From assembly GCA_951799445.1 (NCBI GenBank), contig CATOGU010000041.1, forward strand, positions 310,001 to 374,000: a DNA stretch of 64,000 nucleotides. The letters are read 5' to 3'. Within the stretch, counting starts at the first letter, position 1. Every line of letters begins with the position of its first letter. Source of the DNA: Pseudisothecium myosuroides (lineage: Eukaryota; Streptophyta; Bryopsida; Hypnales; Lembophyllaceae). The notes under the pieces are model-generated. The model was not told where the DNA came from and searched no databases. It saw only the letters and a list, made by a program, of their open reading frames with translations. Of this stretch, positions 46,578-58,046 are shown piece after piece. The position numbers and the translations under genes were made by a program.

Positions 46578-49421
46578 TCAAGACGAAGCATTCAAAGCCA
46601 AACTCTGCCAAATGACTTCAATTTGAGCAGCAGGAATCTTCATCGTACAATCTGCAGTATCCTTTTGGATCCTAGACTTCCACGCTGTCATAATAGCATC
46701 CGTGTGCTGCCAAACTGGCGGTTCATCTTCATCAACCTTCCAACGAAGACCTCTTTCGGTGTCCCATCCAGTGTAGAAGTCTTGAACATCCTGATCTCTT
46801 GATGTTGGACGGAAGTATTGAATGAACACGCAATTTGGATTCTGTGGATCTACAAAAGGATCAGTCAACGCCCTTGCAATCCAAACTGGATGCAAATCAT
46901 TGTCCGCGGGAGTAACCGCAACAAAATAGTCTTTGAAGAGATCTCGACCCACCCTAAAGGACGGTTGTGGGCGACCACGTAATGGCCCCACATACGCGTC
47001 ATCCTCCCCAAATTCTTCACGGTCCTCGCCATCTTCATCTAACTGATCCACCAGAGTCGCTTCAACACGAGTAGTTGGCCCTAAACCATCCTTCAAAACA
47101 GTACTTTCAAGTATTGGTTCTTGCAACTCTGTCTTCACATCACGCCAGTAGTGCACCACATGCTCGTAGCGCCTTCGGCATTCCCCAGTCACGTCCGCAT
47201 TGCACAAGTTCTCCCAGTACTTCATAAATCCAGATACACCTTTCACAATGTCTTCCTCGCCTTTCATTGCCTTCAACGGAATTGGCGAAGGTGCACCTCG
47301 CGGCCACAAACTTTGCCCTTCAGCATCTTCTTTCCACAATTTAAGGCCTCTACCGTCTCCCCCCAACCAATCTACATCGGTGCACAACAATTTGTACTTC
47401 ATGACTGGGCATCCCGTTGAATCTAGGTAGAACTTCACTTGTTGAGGCCTTGTATGCCCAACGAGGGTGTCTGCACCGTCTACTATTGCATCTGCAATGA
47501 AACCCTTGAAGTCGGGCACCTCCTCTACAAGGTGAGGGATAGTGGGAACGGATTCAACATCCATGAATGACTTCATAAGAGCAGGAACTGTAGGGAAGTT
47601 CTCTTTCTTCAATTGCATACTCCATCTCCCAAACAGTGCATCAATGTCGTTGTGCGTATGACCAACAATCATGATGTTCATGTATACTTCACGAAAGATC
47701 TTGTTTGCAACAAGTAGAGACCAAAAACAGAAAACATATCTATTCTTGTTGTCCCCAGTAGCATTGTCCATCTGCACATTAAGAATGGGTGGCAATGGTG
47801 TTGCTGGAACTAATGTAATCGGCGGCGGCGGAAGTGACGCCTCACACATGTCTGCGCCCTTAAGAACTGCCTTAAACAAATTTGTCGACCTCGATCCCGC
47901 AAACAACTCTCGAGAAGACGACTTTGGTGGCAATTCTAGATCTCGCAGCAACTTTGCCACTGAACCAATGGTGTAGTTCGAATCGTGTGGAAAGAGATCC
48001 AAACCATAATGCGCATACCGCACGTCAGCATGACCATGAGCAATCATGCCAGTGACAGACACGGGCAACTTTGTAAGGCCGTCAGTGTCTTTGCTCTTAT
48101 GGAAAAAGACTGGACATGCGGTTTTTGAATGATCCATCTTGTCATGCATGATCGTAAGACACTCGTGCGGAGAGGTATGCGATCGGTAGCGGTTCGCATA
48201 ATACAACTCCCGGTGAACGCGAGCTATAGCGAGATGTTTATCCAATTGCTGCGTCCACATCATACAATCGTTGGAACCCGCAAGAGCAGCCTTCCTAAGC
48301 TCTTGAAATCTATCACATTTAGCGCAACGAGCAAAATTGTCTCCTGGCTTCTTGACCTCATACTCTGGGAGCCTAGAAGATCTGCTCTTGCTTAAATTTG
48401 AAGTTGACACTTCCGGCAATCCAAAGGCAGCATTGGCATCATTGATTTCCTTTATCTTTCCCTTCCACTGAAAGGTAGAGGGAAGACACATAGACACCAC
48501 CTTCTCCCCTGACTTCATAGTACGGGTTCGATGAGGCATGTGATCGGCCTCCTTATCAAGGAGGCACTTCAACGTAGCAGTAGCTTGTTCGGTGTGCTTC
48601 CTGGGCTTCAGCAATCTCGTATTACCATGGTCTGTTGCTTCTCGATGACCCTTCATGTATGTTTGATAGCGAAAGAATGTAGACTCTGGGACCCCGGAAA
48701 TATGCATCCATGCTCGCATGCACACAGGAATCGCTTCAACCGTCACCATCTTCCTTCCGTGAGAGTCATGATGAATTTGTCTGTGAACATCAGTCTTCAT
48801 GAAGGCTCTGTGCTTGAACGTGGAATTATGATACATGCGCTCCCGATAGGCCCGAATCTTCTCCCTCGGAAAAGGTTGCACACAATTTCTTACACAGCAT
48901 ACTTTACTCGACACCGCGTTAATGGACTGTTGAGTAAGCAGAGCTTTAGATTTCAATGAAGTCTCCCGTGGCGGGTTTCTCATGGTACTCGCATACGGTC
49001 GGGAAGAAGTCAAGGATGGTGGGTTCAAAAGAGCCGCTTGAAGAATGTTGAACTTATCCCGGGCCTCATGGTCATGAAGGCTTGCACCACGACAATGGAC
49101 TAGATGAATAGGCCAAGCTCTCAAAGAGTAAATCTGCTCACGAGAAATGTCCACTTCAGAAAGTGTTTTTGAAATGTGCACTGCTACATGCGCATCACCA
49201 AGGGGACCGTTGGCACCGAGCACCAGATCCGAGTTCACGCTATGACAAGTACCCTCCCCAACCAGCTTCCCCTCGTCGTTGTAAAGAGTTACGCACATAG
49301 TGTTCCAGAGTCTCCGAGGAAGTCCTTCGCACTCTGGAATGTCTTCAATCATTTCCTGAGGAACAAAGATCTCTTCCTCTGATTCCTCCATACGGTCAAC
49401 CAGATTATCAATTGAAGTCAT
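46578..49421 (-). CDS. DUF7869-type transposase-like protein, 947 residues
   Basis: One uninterrupted exon from ATG (49421) to stop. A TTTTGCAG acceptor lies 12 bases before this ATG, so a 5' exon, probably untranslated, is likely. Seen in the translation: a Cys group CAKCDRFQELRKAA (about residue 365), HDKMDHSKTACP (about 427), QMDNATGDNKNRYVF (about 550) and VGHTHNDIDALFGRWS (about 590). The last three are the hallmark blocks of DUF7869 proteins, with conserved Asp residues spaced as in an RNase H-like nuclease; catalysis is inferred, not shown. The C-terminal part is acidic (DEDGEDREEFGEDD near 800). These proteins are multicopy and regarded as transposase-like. No stop or frameshift, so it may still be functional. 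A long hairpin lies just upstream. Confidence 0.75.
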   Translation of the reverse strand: MTSIDNLVDRMEESEEEIFVPQEMIEDIPECEGLPRRLWNTMCVTLYNDEGKLVGEGTCHSVNSDLVLGANGPLGDAHVAVHISKTLSEVDISREQIYSLRAWPIHLVHCRGASLHDHEARDKFNILQAALLNPPSLTSSRPYASTMRNPPRETSLKSKALLTQQSINAVSSKVCCVRNCVQPFPREKIRAYRERMYHNSTFKHRAFMKTDVHRQIHHDSHGRKMVTVEAIPVCMRAWMHISGVPESTFFRYQTYMKGHREATDHGNTRLLKPRKHTEQATATLKCLLDKEADHMPHRTRTMKSGEKVVSMCLPSTFQWKGKIKEINDANAAFGLPEVSTSNLSKSRSSRLPEYEVKKPGDNFARCAKCDRFQELRKAALAGSNDCMMWTQQLDKHLAIARVHRELYYANRYRSHTSPHECLTIMHDKMDHSKTACPVFFHKSKDTDGLTKLPVSVTGMIAHGHADVRYAHYGLDLFPHDSNYTIGSVAKLLRDLELPPKSSSRELFAGSRSTNLFKAVLKGADMCEASLPPPPITLVPATPLPPILNVQMDNATGDNKNRYVFCFWSLLVANKIFREVYMNIMIVGHTHNDIDALFGRWSMQLKKENFPTVPALMKSFMDVESVPTIPHLVEEVPDFKGFIADAIVDGADTLVGHTRPQQVKFYLDSTGCPVMKYKLLCTDVDWLGGDGRGLKLWKEDAEGQSLWPRGAPSPIPLKAMKGEEDIVKGVSGFMKYWENLCNADVTGECRRRYEHVVHYWRDVKTELQEPILESTVLKDGLGPTTRVEATLVDQLDEDGEDREEFGEDDAYVGPLRGRPQPSFRVGRDLFKDYFVAVTPADNDLHPVWIARALTDPFVDPQNPNCVFIQYFRPTSRDQDVQDFYTGWDTERGLRWKVDEDEPPVWQHTDAIMTAWKSRIQKDTADCTMKIPAAQIEVIWQSLALNASS

Positions 49422-49484
49422 GTCACCTAGACTGCAAAAGTTACAACCGAACAATAAGAGCTACTTCAAATATAAGAGGGCCCA

Positions 49485-49948
49485 GGAACTTGATTATATC
49501 CTCAGTCGAAAAGACAATATTAAGGGTAAAGGAGCTCACCCTGCAATTTATGTCGGCTACAATTCAATTGCAATTCAGCTCGACTCGATCTGAATTGCAA
49601 TTCTCCTTTGGTCGAGCTGACCTTAGGGTTATGCTTATGTTTGGCACGAGCTCCGCTGCAATTCAGCGCTAGTCGAGCTGAAGTGCAACTACTGTCAGCT
49701 CAAGTCTGGCAATTCAGTATTGTTGGACTTGAGCTGAAAGAAATTGCAATTCAGCCGACTAGAGCTGAACTGCAGCAGAGCTCTTGACGAACATAAGCAT
49801 AACCGTAAGGTCAGCTCGACCAAAGGAGAATTGCAATTCAAATCGAGTCGAGCTGAATTGCAATTGAATTGTAGCCGACATAAATTGCAGGGTGAGCTCC
49901 TTTACCCTTAATATTATTTTTTCAACTGAGGATATAATCAAATTCCTC
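49485..49948. repeat. 464-nt long hairpin (arms about 222 nt, loop 19 nt)
   Basis: Arm 49485-49706 and arm 49726-49948 are reverse complements with few differences: both contain TTGATTATATCCTCAGT, AAGGGTAAAGGAGCTCACCC, AATTTATGTCGGCTACAATT and GGTTATGCTTATGTT in mirrored order. The loop is 49707-49725. It starts 64 bases upstream of the DUF7869-type ATG and so probably lies in its 5' intron or promoter. Four of the 21-nt type palindromes are embedded in its arms. It could be a fold-back transposon or a source of double-stranded RNA. Confidence 0.85.
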
Positions 49949-50037
49949 CAAGCGTGTTGTTTCAGCGCGACTCGAGCTGATTTGCAATCAAGGAATACCA
50001 ACAATGGTCATTGTAGTTCAGCTCTAGCCGAGCTAAA
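49574..50037. repeat. cluster of 21-nt palindromes upstream of the DUF7869-type gene
   Basis: Copies of 21 nt at 49574-49594, 49662-49682, 49837-49857, 49961-49981 and 50017-50037, plus a 20-nt copy at 49750-49769. Each has a 10-nt half-site like TTCAGCTCGA, one central base, and the near-complement TCGAGCTGAA. At 49567-49601 the symmetry extends to 35 nt with ATTGCAA flanks. The same motif surrounds the ParB/methyltransferase-like gene. Confidence 0.8.
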
Positions 50038-51060
50038 TTGTCCCGGAATTTACGGGAAAGATCTGCTTATGTTTTCAACCATGAACTTTCTATTTATAGA
50101 AATCCAAACATCGCGGCGGAGTATTCGAACAGTCTCACACATTAGCCTCGGACAATCCTAGGACGACGTCCCGAACATAAAATCAAGTGCAAGGTAAGCA
50201 GTACAAAAGCATCACAATATCAAATGCACAACTAAACAACAGTGCATCCTCATTGAAAAGAACGGAATGACAGGTGACATGTAAACCTCTATCCTGGTAG
50301 AGTCAGAGAAGTTCAACAATACAAAAACGGACGCATTCGCTTACTCACAGCACTGTGCAACGGCGTGGCTCCTCAAACAATGTGATGGCAACAGCACTAC
50401 AATAACAATGCAATCACTCAAGAAACCAAACTCCCGCAACTCTTGACGTCACTAAACATTACAAATGAAAGACGCACATACAGAACGCAGCGGCCGGAGA
50501 CGTCGATACAATGCAGGAGAAAGGTGGAAAGAGTTGTTCGCTACTCGGTTGACGACGCATACTCGACTCTTGCGCGGGAACGGAAGGGCGCGAAAAGAAT
50601 CCAAGTTTTTGAACACGTTCCAATTATAAAAGTCCCGGAAAGTCCAATTATAAAAGTCCCGGGAATGTTGATGCCCTCCGCAGCTGTACAGCAGAAAAGG
50701 TCGTGCAATGGTTGATCCCACGAAATTTCTGGGGGCAGCAGTCTTTTGGTGAATCCCTTGATATATGCTCCGGAGACTTTTTTACAGTGATGTGGTTCTG
50801 GGCCATTGGCTAAAACTACCACTTGTGTACTTTAGTCAAGTCATTGCTACAGCATCTTCTCGCATGCGGAATACTTATTTCCGGCAAAATACGGATTTAG
50901 AATTAGTTTGGCAAAACTGCAGCTTTAATGCTATGTCAGTCCCATTTTCAAGGTCTAAGAATTCCCTTTTTCAGTTTGTAGTGGAAAAATAGAATTCTGT
51001 CATAAAAAAAGGACTGCTTCTACTAATCCTATAGCGGATTTTACAAATCATCAAGAGGAT
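50038..51060. other. gene-free stretch with a short tandem duplication
   Basis: A 20-bp word TCCAATTATAAAAGTCCCGG occurs twice with a 24-bp period (50619-50638 and 50643-50662). This could be part of the promoter or first exon region of the - strand gene, but no transcript start is evident. Confidence 0.4.
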
Positions 51061-51190
51061 TTCTAGGCTACAGGGTTTAAGAGGTTTCAGGTTCAAGGTT
51101 TCAGGGTTCAGGGTTTAAGGTTCGGATTTAGGGTTTAGGGTTGGGGTTTGGGTGTATGGGGGTTTTGGGGTTCTGAGGTTTTAGTTTAAA
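51061..51190. repeat. degenerate TTTAGGG interstitial telomere-like repeat
   Basis: Words TTTAGGG, GGGTTTAGGG and CAGGGTTCAGGG repeat over about 130 bp with many errors. TTTAGGG is the Arabidopsis-type plant telomere unit. It abuts the satellite array to its right. Confidence 0.65.
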
Positions 51191-51199
51191 GCCCATTAT

Positions 51200-53900
51200 C
51201 AATGAACCCCTTCGTGAATTTTAGGAAAAATTGAATACACCCGCCCTTACAGTACTTTAATGACAACCCATTTCAAATGGCATGGAATTTGTACGTAGAG
51301 TGTTTAGCAAAAAAATGTACAACTTCCAAACATTCTCAAGATTTAAAACCCACAAGAAATTTGAATTAAATTGAAATTCTAATGAAACCCTACGTAGTTT
51401 TTAAAAAATATAGAATTAACTCGCCCCTGTACTTTAATGACCTTGCGTTTTAAATGTCATGCAATTTGTACGTGAAGGGTTCACCAAAAAAATGTACAAG
51501 TTGCAAACATTGTGAAGATTCAAAACCCACAAGAAATTTGAATTCAAAACCATTTTTAATGAAATCCTACGTGGGTTTTTTAAAAACATAGAATAAAACC
51601 GACCCTATACTTTAATAACCTTGAATTTTAAATATCATAGAATTTGTACATGAAGGGTTCACCAAAAAAATGTACAAGTTGCAAACATTGTAAAGATTCA
51701 AAACCCACAAGAAATTTGAATTAAAAACCATTTTCAATGAAATCCTACGTGGGTTTTTAAAAATACAAAGTAAACCCGGCCCTATACTCTAATGACCTTG
51801 CATTTTAAATGTCATAGAATTAGTACGTGAAGGGTTCACCAAAAAAATGTACAAGTTGCAAACATTTTCAAGATTCAAAACCCACAAGAAATTTGAATTA
51901 AAAACCTTTTTTAATGAATTCCTACGTGGGTTTTTAAAAATACAAAGTAAACCCGGCCCTGTACTCTAATGACCTTGCATTTTAAATGTCATAGAATTTG
52001 TACGTGAAGGGTTCACCAAAAAAATGTACAAGTTGCAAACATTTTCAAGATTCAAAACCCACAAGAAATTTGAATTCAAAACCATTTCTAATGAAACCTA
52101 TGTGGGTTTTTTAAAAACATAGAATATACCCGACCCTGTACTTTAATGACCTTGCATTTTAAATGTCATGCAATTTGTACGTGAAGGGTTCACCAAAAAA
52201 ATGTACAAGTTGCAAACATTGTGAAGATTCAAAACCCACAAGAAATTTGAATTCAAAACCATTTCTAATGAAACCTATGTGGGTTTTTTAAAAACATAGA
52301 ATATACCCGACCCTGTACTTTAATGACCTTGCATTTTAAATGTCATGCAATTTGTACATGAAGGGTTCACCAAAAAAATGTACAAGTTGCAAACATTGTG
52401 AAGATTCAAAACCCACAAGAAATTTGAATTCAAAACCATTTCTAATGAAGCCTATGTGGGTTTTAAAAAATATAGAATTAACTCGCCCCTGTACTTTAAT
52501 GACCTTCCATTTCACATGTCATGGAATTTGTACGTGAAGGGTTCACCAAAAAAATGTACAAGTTGCAAACATTGTGAAGATTCAAAACCCACAAGAAATT
52601 TGAATTAAAAACCATTTTTAATGAAATCCTACGTGGGTTTTTTAAAAATATAAGATTTTAAAAATATAAGATTTGGAAATTTGAATTCAAAACCATTTCT
52701 AATGAAACCTACGTGGGTTTTAAAAAATATAGAAAGTAAACCTGGCCCTGTACTTTAATGACCTTGCATTTTAAATGTCATAGAATTTGTACGTGAAGGG
52801 TTCACCAAAAAAATGTACAAGTTGCAAACATTTTCAAGATTCAAAACCCACAAGAAATTTGAATTCAAAACCATTTCTAATGAATCCTACGTGGATTTTT
52901 TAAGAACATAGAATATACCTGACCCTGTACTTTGATGACCTTGTATTTCAAATGTCATGCAATTTGTACTTGAAGGGTTCACCAAAAAAATGTACAAGTT
53001 GCAGACATTCAGAATTTAGAAAAAATTGGAACTTAAACTTTAATTACCTTGAATTTCAAAAATCATGGATTTTGCACGTAAAAGCCTCACCAAAGCAATT
53101 GTGGAAGTTGCAAATTCTCTCAAGATTCAAAATCCACAAGAAATTCGAATTTAAACTCATTTTTAACTAATTCATACGTCAATTTAAAAAAATATATAAT
53201 TAATAAGTTATATGCTTCAATGATCTTGAATTGCAGAAGTCAATAAAAAGAGACTATAAAAACATTATGGAATTTCATACGTGCATGCATAAATTATTAT
53301 TGAAGAAGTTGTAATTACTCTTAGAACTTAGATTCCACCACTACTTCCAAGTCTTATCCATTGAAAAATTCATCTTCACATGAAATAAAAAAAATCGGGA
53401 ATGAAATGCATTCTGCCATTGAATGGGCCCATTTTAAAAATGTCATGGAGTTTCATACGTGCATGCATAAAAATTTATGGAAGAAGTTGTAATTACTCTT
53501 AGAACCTAGATTCCACCACTACTTCGAAGTCTTGTCCATTGGAAAATTCATCTTCATGTGAAATAAAAAAATCGGAAAATACTATATGCACTGTACTTTA
53601 ATGTCCCAATTTTAAAAATGGAATGGAATTCCATATGTGCATGCATAAAAAGTTCAAGGTCCAAATCCATGTCCGCATTCATATCACCCGCCTAATTTTA
53701 AATCTGTTTACGTTATTCAAACAAATGGGCCATGCCCTGTATTTTAACAAAAATTAAATCAATAATTCATGAAAGTAGTGCACGTGAGCCTCACCCAAAA
53801 AAATGGGAACTCAAGTTGTAAATGTCCAGAACAATATTTCCAAATCCATGGCCGCATTCAATTTATCCCCCTAATTCTTAGAGCCACATGAGAATCACAA
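51200..53900. repeat. satellite array, monomer about 178 bp, about 15 copies
   Basis: The anchor ACCAAAAAAATGTACAAGTT recurs near 51485, 51663, 51841, 52017, 52193, 52371, 52549, 52805 and 52983, with steps of 176-178 bp and one longer step. To the right the monomers are diverged, yet GTGCATGCAT at 53281, 53459 and 53637 keeps a 178-bp step. Central monomers are close to identical and edges decay, as in arrays that turn over by unequal exchange. The size is typical of nucleosome-length plant satellites. Confidence 0.85.
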
Positions 53901-55715
53901 AGGGCAAACACAGTTCCCCATTTACAACCACATTGGAAAGCTATATGTTTTTTATATATTAACCCGAACAAATCGGCCAAGCCCTGAAAGTGAAGTAAAA
54001 ATTTATAATTCTAGCACCTTAAATTATGCTTCTTCCCTTATTAAAAAAAGGGCCCTATTGTAGCAAAACTTTTCTTCTATTTTTTCATATCCCCATTTAA
54101 AGAAAATAATGAAGTGCAATGATTCATTCAAAATATTTTAAAAAAAAAAATTTAGGCTACAAGGGGGGTAACATTCTTACTTTAATTCAAATATTTGGTT
54201 TAAGGGTACTTCTAAAAGAATTGTCATACTTTAAAATATTTATCATCTTAAGTTTATAGGAATGTCATTCAGATCCCAAAGTTGAATTTTACTAGAATAA
54301 ATAGTATTTAGTTTAGAATGCACTGCAATCAATTATTGCAAGACCATGACCTTTTTTTTAACTTTGGCCTTATTCTAAGGTAAACTTTACAATATCCAAC
54401 ACATTTATTCAAAGAGAATAATCATAGGCATAGGAATCATAGTTTTATAAGTTTAAAAAAAAATGGTAATATAAAGTTAAATACATAAACTTAGAAGGCA
54501 TTTTGAGTTGTTGGTATCAAATTTCACCTAAAATCTTAGTTATGACAATGAATACACTGAACCATAATTTTGACTTTAATCTGTGAATTATTCTTTACAA
54601 TTAACTTTTGAAAATTAATTAACATTAAATTCTTGGATCTCCTAGATTGCTATAGTTTCATATTTTGACAGATTGGGCTATACTTAGAGCTTCTAAATGT
54701 TACATAGTAATATCAAGTAAAAGAATATTGACATATAGAAATACCAGAACTCTTATACATTTGTTTCTAATTATGTAAAAGACAAACAATTGATCTTGAG
54801 TACCTTGAGATAAGATTTTAGTGATGATTATGGATATCAATTTAAAATTTATTTTCGATTATAATGGGACAGGGCACACGAGACTGTCAACAACACAGGA
54901 TATTGTTGTGGTGTGAAAAAGATTGAACTTCAATATTTTTATAAATTAAAAAATTGAAATACATAGTATTTTATTTTTGAAAAAACCCATGAACTCTTCC
55001 TTGTAGCGAGTTATTTGATGGTAGTTACCAAAAATTGAACTAGACAAAAGAGAAATGAATCTTTACATCTCACCTGTAAACATATTAAATAAAACAAAAA
55101 CAAAAGAAACCTAACTCAAGCTACGGACTAACATGCCAAGCTAGGCCGACCCTAAAACCAAAATAAAATATCTTTTCTACCATTATGTACTTCAGAAGTA
55201 TTGCATACTTGTACACTAATAATATTGACCTATTTAAATAGAATAAAATGTTTATAATTGGAAATGGGGCAATTCAATTTTGCTATGCATATAGAATTGC
55301 ACGCGTGATGTGATTTAAGGGAACTACACCTAAAATGGACCGTTGTTCAAGAGTGACCCTTATTTTTAAACTAAAAATGAAGTGGGAGGAAATAGAAAAT
55401 GGGGCACATAAAAGACAAGTGTAAGATGATGGTATGGTCCATTTCAAATATTGAACAACTCTATTATTAGAATTATAGAGGTGGCAAGCTTGCAAGTGGT
55501 CCAATTTCTATGCACTTTCCTTTGGTTTAACTTTTTCTCTCTGACATTTCTTCCTATGTATAAAATTTATTTTGTATCAAATTTATTTAGGCATCATGTA
55601 TATGACACTTTTAGCACCGTACACCTTGTTATTTTACCCAATTTGATTCATACTCCTTCCTCTATGTATAGAAATTGTTGTTCTTTTTCTAGAACATATT
55701 GTCGTGCCTTAGAGC
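53901..55715. other. gene-free stretch
   Basis: Extremely AT-rich; an open frame beginning at 55451 looks like random hydrophobic sequence and runs into the TTAA element. Confidence 0.55.
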
Positions 55716-56289
55716 TTAACCCTGGAGCATCTGGATTCATCTCCAAAATTGACGATTTGAGAAAAACTATTATAAACTACAATTTGGAAGAATATTTTGG
55801 AATTGGTATACAAACAAAAGCTGTATTTGATTTTCAAATTCTATCCGTACGGTTAGATCTACTAATGCTATCACCCATCTTTTTCTATAAATTTTGAAAA
55901 GAAAATTTCAGAATTCCTTCTAAATTCAATTACAAGTAAAATATTATCATTTTTTGAGTAAAACTTGTTGGAATGGATTTGAAATAAGGTTCTCTTCATA
56001 TGGTGATTTTTTGAAATTTTTGTGACCTTTACATCTTTGACCTCATTTTTGCACACCTAGTTTTAAACTGAAGTCAATGCAAATTGACGACTTGACATAC
56101 TTCCACATTTGTAATTTTAGAAATGTATATGTTCTAGTAACACCCAATCCAACCGATGGATAGGACAACAACTTGATAAAGTATCATCAAAAATTAGGAT
56201 GACTTTCATCTAAGCAGGAATGAGACAGAAACAAGGATCTGAATCTGTTCATCGTCCAGAAAATGGACGTCTGCGTGCTCCAGGGTTAA
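55716..56289. mobile_element. 574-bp TTAA element
   Basis: The left end TTAACCCTGGAGCATCTGG and right end CGTGCTCCAGGGTTAA match as inverted repeats over 14 bases including TTAA. Non-coding and non-autonomous. Same end type as the elements at 2.7-7.4 kb. Confidence 0.55.
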
Positions 56290-58046
56290 GTGTGCTATTT
56301 TAGTAGTAGTTCCTTTAGTAGCGTGAAGGTATTAGGGTTTAGGCTAGTGAAGTTTTCAAATTTGGGTAGGGTCCGGTTATCAATGGAGAAACTGGGTATG
56401 GGTTTGGGGGTACAAAACGTACGGGTATAGGGGCTGATTTGAACGGTGCACTGCTCAGGCCTCGGGTTTCAACTGGGTACTCGGGTCTCAACCGGGTATT
56501 CTGGAAGAAGTTCCAGCGCCGACCTAGGGTTTGGCGCTCACTGATCAGCGCTCCTGTTTTTGGCAGGTTCGTCTGTATTGTTTTTTGGCTGGTTTAGGGC
56601 TTGTCGTGTTTGCCTTCTTGCGCGCGTTCTTCAGGTACTCGGAAGCGGGGAGTTTGGAGAATCCTGGGGAGGTCTGGAGTGCGACGAGGGAAACAAATGT
56701 TGTGGCGTGGTAAACGTGCACATCTTCTCGTGAGACTGGCTGCATCTTCTCGTGAGACTCGCGTATCTTCTCGTGAGAATAGCTGGTGTGGAGTGTCCTG
56801 TGAGCGCTTAGTGAGGGTCGTGTGAGTGCTTTCTTGCTTTGTGAGGGTCGTGTGAGCCCGGCGACCCAAACCCTTTCACTGGCCGTCTGAAAGCCGTGTG
56901 AGCGCCAAGTTTTTTGCTGTGCCTGTGAGTTTCGCTGCTGTCCGACGACGTGGTTCTTGGCTTTACGATTTTGCACGTCGAGCTGAGCGGGAGGAAAGAA
57001 GAATATTGCAGGTGAAGGTGAGCTTGTTTTCACCCTAAACCGTCAATTTCTTTTCCGTTCAGTGGCTTCAGCTGGATTTGTGGTTGTTGAATGCAAATTG
57101 ATGTAGAACCTAAATCACGTTGCTTGTATTCTTGCTGCTCTACTGGTTTAGGGTCAGCTGCTGTGCTGGTCTGTTGTGTTTTGGTCTTTGAATTGGCTTA
57201 GGGTTCTTAGGATTTCCACACGATTAGGTTCTTTCAATTGCTTGCTGTGTTTTGGTATCATGAACCAGCTTAGGGTTCTTAGGGTTTCTACAACATCGAC
57301 TTGCTTTAGTTGTTAGGGTTCATTAGGGCTTCACAGTTTAGTGTTTAGATGCTTTGCAGGTCACGTGGCTTTAGGCTTTACGGGTAGAAATTTCTTGCAG
57401 TTGGATTAGCTAATGTTTGTTTAGGGTCAACTAAATTGCGATTAGAATTGCATGTGGTTGTTTTTTGAATTGCTGAGGAGTAAAATTGCAGATGGTTTGT
57501 ATTTGAATGCTTAGGGTTGCTTCCGATCCTGTTTCTGCAAATTTGTGATTAAGTTGCTTAGGAGAGAATTGCTTAGGAGTGTAATGCATATCGTGTGAGT
57601 TTGGAGTGCGATGGGCTGTTCTTCAAATTGGTTCTGTGATTTCTATTGATTTGTGGAAGCCACTACTTCTTTGCAGAATCAAGAGGTAGCTCCGAATCTG
57701 TACGCAGCTGGCATTGCAAACTTCAGGAGCTACTACTGCTTAGAGAGCTTCCAGGTAAATTCAAGTCTCGAAGCTCCTGGCCATTAGAAAAGCTTGCAAT
57801 GCATAGAAAATTGAGAATGCATAGGAACTGAGAGGTAAACAACGTTTTAGTGTTCAAGAATGAGAGATGAAGGGATTCTGGCCACGTTTTTCAGGGAGAA
57901 TACTTTTACTTGCAATCCGCTGTATCTGAATCCAGTGGCAGGGGCATCAGATGTACATTAAGGTCGTTAACAGATCGAATACCGAAATATTGCAAACCCT
58001 AATATTTAACAAGCCACTGCCCATAATAATCGGCCCCCAATGTCAT
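56290..58046. other. GC-richer region without a clear gene
   Basis: This stretch reads like a plant 5' leader and first intron: many TTTAGGGTT and pyrimidine-rich words and possible GT/AG sites. It contains tandem TCTTCTCGTGAGA words (56725-56780) and a repeated GTGAGGGTCGTGTGAG (about 56812-56855). It could be the promoter and 5' UTR region of the gene at 58.7 kb, but I cannot define exons. Confidence 0.35.

Noticed and set aside
52340..53170. Two similar frames (MSCNLY-x-KGSPKKCTSC) of 65-72 codons
   Set aside because: They recur with the 178-bp satellite monomer and start at non-ATG codons; repeat translation.
51200..53900. CRISPR array, because of regular repeats
   Set aside because: Monomers are about 178 bp and contiguous without unique spacers; this is a satellite in a eukaryotic context.
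55451..55897. 148-codon frame
   Set aside because: Hydrophobic AT-rich sequence that runs across the border of a TTAA element; no conservation visible.
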